Part shown: one piece after another, positions 59,812 to 64,000 of the stretch
Layout: every line of letters begins with the position of its first letter
How positions within the stretch are numbered: position 1 is the stretch's first letter
DNA from: Desulfitobacterium sp038181555
GTDB lineage: Bacteria; Bacillota; Desulfitobacteriia; Desulfitobacteriales; Desulfitobacteriaceae
NCBI RefSeq assembly: GCF_038181555.1
Contig: NZ_JBBWUA010000004.1
Coordinates: 124,001-188,000, forward strand
Direction: 5' to 3'
Length of the DNA stretch: 64,000 nt
Notes under the pieces: generated by a model
Told to the model about the DNA's origin: nothing
Databases searched by the model: none
Seen by the model: only the letters and a program-made list of their open reading frames with translations
Program-made: the position numbers and the translations under genes

Positions 59812-61284
59812 ATGATAACAGGTGAACTAAGGAATAAAGTAGACAAACTTTGGGAGATGTTCTGGACAGGCGGGTTGACTAACCCCTTAGACGTGATTGA
59901 GCAGATTACATACCTAATGTTTATCCGTGACCTCGATCATACCGACAATACGAGACAGAAAGAAAGCATTATGCTTGATATTCCATATAATAGTATGTTT
60001 ATGGGCAAAGAGCACTTGAAGTGGTCCGCCTTGCGAGACAAGCCTGCTGAAGCCATGTATGAAACGATGCAGATTGAAGTGTTTCCCTTCATCAAAAAGA
60101 TGAATGGAAACAGCGGTACATACGCCAAGTACATGGAAGATGCCATCTTTAAGGTGCCCACACCCCAGTTGCTTGAGAAAATCGTGACGTCGCTGGATGA
60201 GATGTATAGCCTTATTGATAATATGCCGGACAAGCAGGATGCTCGAGGAGACCTGTATGAATATATGTTGGCAAAGCTTTCTACTGCTGGTACCAACGGC
60301 CAGTTCCGCACACCACGCCATATCATTCGCATGATGGTGGAGCTTCTGGACTTACAACCCACTGACTCCATCTGTGATCCAGCCTGCGGCACCAGTGGAT
60401 TTTTGGTGGCTGCCGGTGAATATCTGAAGGAACATTATTTGGACGAGATCTTCTATAATAAAGACGCTAAGACTCATTATGACAGCACTATGTTCACCGG
60501 CTACGACATGGATCGTACCATGTTACGCATTGGGGCAATGAACATGATGACACACGGAATCGCTAATCCACAGATCGTCTACAAAGACAGCCTATCCGAC
60601 CAGAACACCGATACCAATAAATATACTAAGATATTAGCCAATCCGCCCTTTAAGGGTAGTCTGGATTATGATATCGTCTCTACTGACCTCATCAAAGTCA
60701 CCAAGACTAAGAAGACGGAGCTTTTGTTCCTTGCGCTGTTTCTTCGCATGCTGAAAAATGGCGGCCGCTGCGCTTCCATCGTGCCGGACGGGGTGCTGTT
60801 CAGTTCCTCCAACGCACACAAGGCTATTCGTAGGGAGATTGTTGAGAACCACCGTTTGGAGGCTATAATTTCTATGCCTTCCGGCGTCTTTAAGCCCTAT
60901 GCAGGAGTAAGTACTGCCGTAATTGTTTTCACCAAAACTGGCGCAGGCGGCACAGACAAAGTATGGTTTTACGATATGCAGTCCGATGGATACAGCTTGG
61001 ATGACAAGCGTACCCAGCAGGAGAACAGTGATATTCCAGATATCGTGACGCGCTTTCATGCACTAGAGCAGGAAGAAAGCCGAGCACGCACCGAACAGAG
61101 CTTTCTTGTGCCCAAGGATGAGATTGTGGGCAACGATTATGATCTCTCCATCAATAAATATAAGCAAAGTGCCTATGTGGAGGAAGAATATCCTCACCCG
61201 ATAGAGATTCTGGCCGAGATTAACGAGCTGGAGAGGGAGATTACCGTTGGGCTTGCCGAATTGGAGGAGATGCTCCGTGGGTAA
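59812..61284 (+). CDS. hsdM: Type I restriction-modification methyltransferase HsdM
   Basis: 490 residues. N-terminal helical domain (LWEMFWTGGLTNPLDVIEQITYL), a SAM-binding loop DPACGTSGFLVA, and the catalytic motif NPPFKG (about residue 277), which marks N6-adenine methylation. C-terminal helices contact HsdS. Overlaps hsdS. Upstream 210 bp hold its promoter region. Codon and spacing fit a normal, intact gene. Confidence 0.96.
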   Translation: MITGELRNKVDKLWEMFWTGGLTNPLDVIEQITYLMFIRDLDHTDNTRQKESIMLDIPYNSMFMGKEHLKWSALRDKPAEAMYETMQIEVFPFIKKMNGNSGTYAKYMEDAIFKVPTPQLLEKIVTSLDEMYSLIDNMPDKQDARGDLYEYMLAKLSTAGTNGQFRTPRHIIRMMVELLDLQPTDSICDPACGTSGFLVAAGEYLKEHYLDEIFYNKDAKTHYDSTMFTGYDMDRTMLRIGAMNMMTHGIANPQIVYKDSLSDQNTDTNKYTKILANPPFKGSLDYDIVSTDLIKVTKTKKTELLFLALFLRMLKNGGRCASIVPDGVLFSSSNAHKAIRREIVENHRLEAIISMPSGVFKPYAGVSTAVIVFTKTGAGGTDKVWFYDMQSDGYSLDDKRTQQENSDIPDIVTRFHALEQEESRARTEQSFLVPKDEIVGNDYDLSINKYKQSAYVEEEYPHPIEILAEINELEREITVGLAELEEMLRG

Positions 61285-62446
61285 GTGTGAGATGGTGCGG
61301 TTAGGGGACGTGTGTGAACTAACTAATGGGTATGCGTTTGAATCAGCATATTTTAGCAATAATGGCAAAGGTATGCCCATCATCCGTATCCGCGATGTGG
61401 TGCGTGGTTTCACTGAAACATACACAACCGAGCCGTATAAAGAAGAATATGTGATAAAGAAAGGCGATTTACTCATTGGAATGGACGGTGAATTTAATAT
61501 TGCACCTTGGAATAGCGATGATGCATTATTAAATCAGCGGGTATGTAAAATTGAATCAAGTTCAAGGAAGGTGCTCAATTCATATCTCCTTTATTACCTA
61601 CCTAAAGCATTAAAAGCAATAGAAGAAGCAACTTCCTTTGTCACTGTTAAGCATTTATCGTCAAAAAAAATAAACGAAATTGAAGTTCCCCTTCCGCCCC
61701 TAGAGGTGCAGAGGCATATAGTCGATGTTTTGCATCACACCGGCATCCTTATCGAAAAGCGCAAGGCGCAGATAGAAAAGTTCGATTTGTTGATTAAATC
61801 GCAATTTATCGAGATGTTTGGTGATCCAGTAAATAACCAGATGGGTTGGCCTTTGTATTCTATTGATGACCTGACTGACAGTATTGAAACCGGTGAGAGC
61901 CTTAACGGGGAGGCACGGCCACGTCATGCTGGTGAAAAGGCGGTATTAAAAGTTAGCGCAGTAACCTATGGTTATTTTAAGCCAGATGAGTGTAAAGTTC
62001 TACTCAACCAACAGGAAATCAAAAAAAACGTGACTCCGCTAAAAGGAGATTTACTGTTCAGTCGTGCGAACACACGGGAATTAGTGGGTGCAACGGTTAT
62101 TGTTGATAAAGATTATCCTGACTTGATTCTTCCGGATAAATTGTGGAAGCTAAACCTAAACAAACTTGTCGTCACAGAATATATGAAACAAGCGCTAAGT
62201 GCGAAATCGACAAGAGAATATTTTTCTGACCAAGCAACGGGTACTAGCGGATCTATGTTTAATGTGAGCATGGATAAATTAAAGAGATTAAAAATCACTT
62301 TACCACCATTGATGCTTCAGAATCAATTTGCTGACTTTATACAACAGACCGATAAATCAAAATTTGCTTTGCAGCAATCCCTCTTGACTCTCGAACTAAC
62401 CTACAAATCCCTCATGCAAAAGTGCTTCCGATGCGAGATATTCTAA
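61277..62446 (+). CDS. hsdS: Type I specificity subunit HsdS
   Basis: 389 residues with two target-recognition domains, each ended by a conserved long helix (LPPLEVQRHIVDVLHH and LPPLMLQNQFADFIQQ). The first is about residues 10-150, the second about 195-350. Sequence recognition cannot be read off. GTG 61277 overlaps the hsdM stop with GGAGGAG upstream; ATG 61292 is an alternative. Intact; no inverted hsdS fragments for phase variation are visible nearby. Confidence 0.93.
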   Translation: MGKCEMVRLGDVCELTNGYAFESAYFSNNGKGMPIIRIRDVVRGFTETYTTEPYKEEYVIKKGDLLIGMDGEFNIAPWNSDDALLNQRVCKIESSSRKVLNSYLLYYLPKALKAIEEATSFVTVKHLSSKKINEIEVPLPPLEVQRHIVDVLHHTGILIEKRKAQIEKFDLLIKSQFIEMFGDPVNNQMGWPLYSIDDLTDSIETGESLNGEARPRHAGEKAVLKVSAVTYGYFKPDECKVLLNQQEIKKNVTPLKGDLLFSRANTRELVGATVIVDKDYPDLILPDKLWKLNLNKLVVTEYMKQALSAKSTREYFSDQATGTSGSMFNVSMDKLKRLKITLPPLMLQNQFADFIQQTDKSKFALQQSLLTLELTYKSLMQKCFRCEIF

Positions 62447-62469
62447 CATCAATAGTGAGGTGACCAGCC

Positions 62470-64000
62470 ATGTCCACCAACTTTGATTTTTTACTAAGAG
62501 ATCCACAATTTGAACCTTTTGCTGAGGCTGCCGTCTCGGCGGAACTTGTGCTGCCCATTTCTCCTGCCCTGTGCGCTACGGCTTGCCGGACGGCGCTGGA
62601 GTTTGCGGTCAAGTGGGTGTACAGTGTGGATAGTTCGCTGCAAAAGCCTTATGAGGACAAGCTGGTCACCCTTATTAGTACCGAAGACTTCAAAGACCTA
62701 ATTCCCACCGGCATGATCGCTAAGCTGGATTATCTGCGCAGGATCGGGAATAACGCTACCCATAACCCTAAAGGAGTCTCTAAAGATCAAGCTGTGCTTG
62801 GCCTGCAAAACCTGCACAGCTTTCTGGATTTTGTTGCCTACTGCTATGGGTCGAATTATGTGGAAACTGCCTTTGATAAATCTTTGCTAGAGGTTAAGCA
62901 GGTTGTCACGGTAGCTTCAGCCACTACAATTACCCCGGCCGCTGAGGAGGCACTGGACTTTCAAACCCTACTGGATGAGAACTTATCCAAGCGGGAGAAG
63001 CTGACTGCCAGACGTGCCTATCAGCTCAAACGAGGCTATACTGTCAAGCCCATGGATATGACTGAGGCCCAGACTCGCAAGGCTTATATTGATGTCATGT
63101 TGCAGGATGCCGGTTGGCAGCGGGGGACCAACTGGGTTGACGAATATCCTATAAACGAAATGCCCAACAAATCTAACAAAGGTTTTGCCGACTATGTGCT
63201 CTTTGCTGATAACGGTCTACCTTTAGCGGTGATCGAGGCCAAGCGTACCAGCGTTAATGTGGAAAAGGGGCGCCAGCAGGCGGTCCTCTATGCTGATTTT
63301 CTGGAAAAGAAGTTTGGACAACGGCCCATTATCTTCATGACCAACGGCTATGAAACCCGTATCTGGAGCGATAAATATTATCCCGAGAGACTGGTTTCCG
63401 GCATATATGCCAAGCGGGACTTGGAAAAAGAATTCAATAAAATGAATGACCGGGCACCGCTCAAGGCGGTATGGGTCAGTGATGAAATATCCAACCGCTA
63501 TTATCAGAAAGAAGCGATACAGGCGGTTTGTGATGCCTTTGATCAGCGTAATAGGCGCAAAGCTCTTCTGGTTATGGCCACCGGTAGCGGCAAGACGAGA
63601 ACGGTTATTTCTCTTGCTGATGTGCTTATCCGTCATGGGTGGGTTAAAAATCTGTTGTTTCTGGCTGATCGCAATGCGCTGGTAACCCAGGCCAAACGGG
63701 CCTTCCATAACCAGATGCCGAATCTTTCCTTGTGTAACCTCACTGAGGGAAAAGGGGAGGCCAGTGCGCGCGCGGTGTTTTCTACCTATCAGACCATGAT
63801 GAACTGCATTGATGCTACCCGGGATGAGAGGGGTGACCGACTGTTTACACCCGGGCATTTCGACCTGATTATCGTCGATGAAGCACACCGTAGCATCTAT
63901 AACAAGTACAAGGATATCTTTACCTACTTTGATGCACTGCTGGTGGGATTGACGGCCACGCCTAAGGATGAGATCGACAAAAACACTTATGGAATTTTTG
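62470..64000 (+). CDS. hsdR: Type I restriction endonuclease HsdR, 3' end beyond window
   Basis: The first 510 residues are present. An N-terminal DUF4145-type helical domain (ALCATACRTALEFAVKWVY) is followed by the nuclease core with Asp241, Glu256 and Lys258 (ADYVLF, VIEAKRT), and the SF2 translocase with Walker A ATGSGKT (about 370) and DEAH (about 469), then GLTATP. It cuts unmodified DNA after translocation. ATG behind GAGGTGACC. Runs off the right edge in frame, with no stops to position 64000. Confidence 0.95.
   Translation, partial: MSTNFDFLLRDPQFEPFAEAAVSAELVLPISPALCATACRTALEFAVKWVYSVDSSLQKPYEDKLVTLISTEDFKDLIPTGMIAKLDYLRRIGNNATHNPKGVSKDQAVLGLQNLHSFLDFVAYCYGSNYVETAFDKSLLEVKQVVTVASATTITPAAEEALDFQTLLDENLSKREKLTARRAYQLKRGYTVKPMDMTEAQTRKAYIDVMLQDAGWQRGTNWVDEYPINEMPNKSNKGFADYVLFADNGLPLAVIEAKRTSVNVEKGRQQAVLYADFLEKKFGQRPIIFMTNGYETRIWSDKYYPERLVSGIYAKRDLEKEFNKMNDRAPLKAVWVSDEISNRYYQKEAIQAVCDAFDQRNRRKALLVMATGSGKTRTVISLADVLIRHGWVKNLLFLADRNALVTQAKRAFHNQMPNLSLCNLTEGKGEASARAVFSTYQTMMNCIDATRDERGDRLFTPGHFDLIIVDEAHRSIYNKYKDIFTYFDALLVGLTATPKDEIDKNTYGIF

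Overview
The window looks like the chromosome of a spore-forming, anaerobic, low-to-moderate-GC Clostridia member of the Desulfosporosinus/Desulfitobacterium type. This is inferred from gene content: a DsrJ-type triheme cytochrome, a selenocysteine formate dehydrogenase joined to NuoE/NuoF-like subunits, DUF2680 and SHOCT proteins, a DUF3231-like protein, a c-di-AMP riboswitch ahead of an NlpC/P60 gene, and frequent TTG/GTG starts behind strong Shine-Dalgarno sites. No rRNA, tRNA, CRISPR array, insertion sequence or phage was seen.

0-12.4 kb is an envelope, redox and signalling region. It holds a Tat-exported ferredoxin (cut by the window edge), CcdA, Lgt, an NlpC/P60 protein, two SHOCT proteins, two methyltransferases, two paralogous diguanylate cyclases around an HD-GYP protein, a siroheme nitrite/sulfite reductase and a DUF2680 protein. 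Nine promoters here, on both strands, share one geometry: four TTCAYA-like repeats at an exact 11-bp period, then 4 nt, then a -10 hexamer. This predicts one OmpR/PhoB-type activator, not encoded in the window, controlling nearly the whole block.

12.4-23 kb carries a lone DsrJ-like cytochrome, a CsoR-CopA-CopZ copper operon, a flavoprotein and a sigma-54 module. The module has two near-identical -24/-12 promoters, one before a Met/His-rich membrane-anchored protein plus NapH-like polyferredoxin and one before a five-helix membrane protein with a Met-rich tail. Between them lie an NtrC-type activator and its histidine kinase. This is the best candidate for an undescribed system.

23-41.5 kb is mostly core genes: TcdA, an atypical SDR, DUF2809, a FetAB-like transporter, YczE, a frameshifted MASE3-PAS-GGDEF-HD-GYP gene, a SAM-riboswitch-controlled Cys/Met PLP enzyme, LarE, a DUF4652-like protein that seems to start at ATC, Tex, an amidohydrolase, TsaE-TsaB-RimI-TsaD, a DnaA-box cluster and a LysO-type exporter.

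41.6-51 kb joins one-carbon and molybdenum metabolism: 5-formyl-THF cyclo-ligase, a three-subunit NAD-linked formate dehydrogenase with a UGA selenocysteine codon and SECIS hairpin, then MobA, a Moco riboswitch, MoaA, MoaC, a MOSC protein and MogA. The remainder holds a NYN protein, CIRCE-groESL, several envelope or spore hypotheticals, hpt, guaA, a HicAB toxin-antitoxin pair and a type I restriction-modification locus whose HsdR runs off the right edge.
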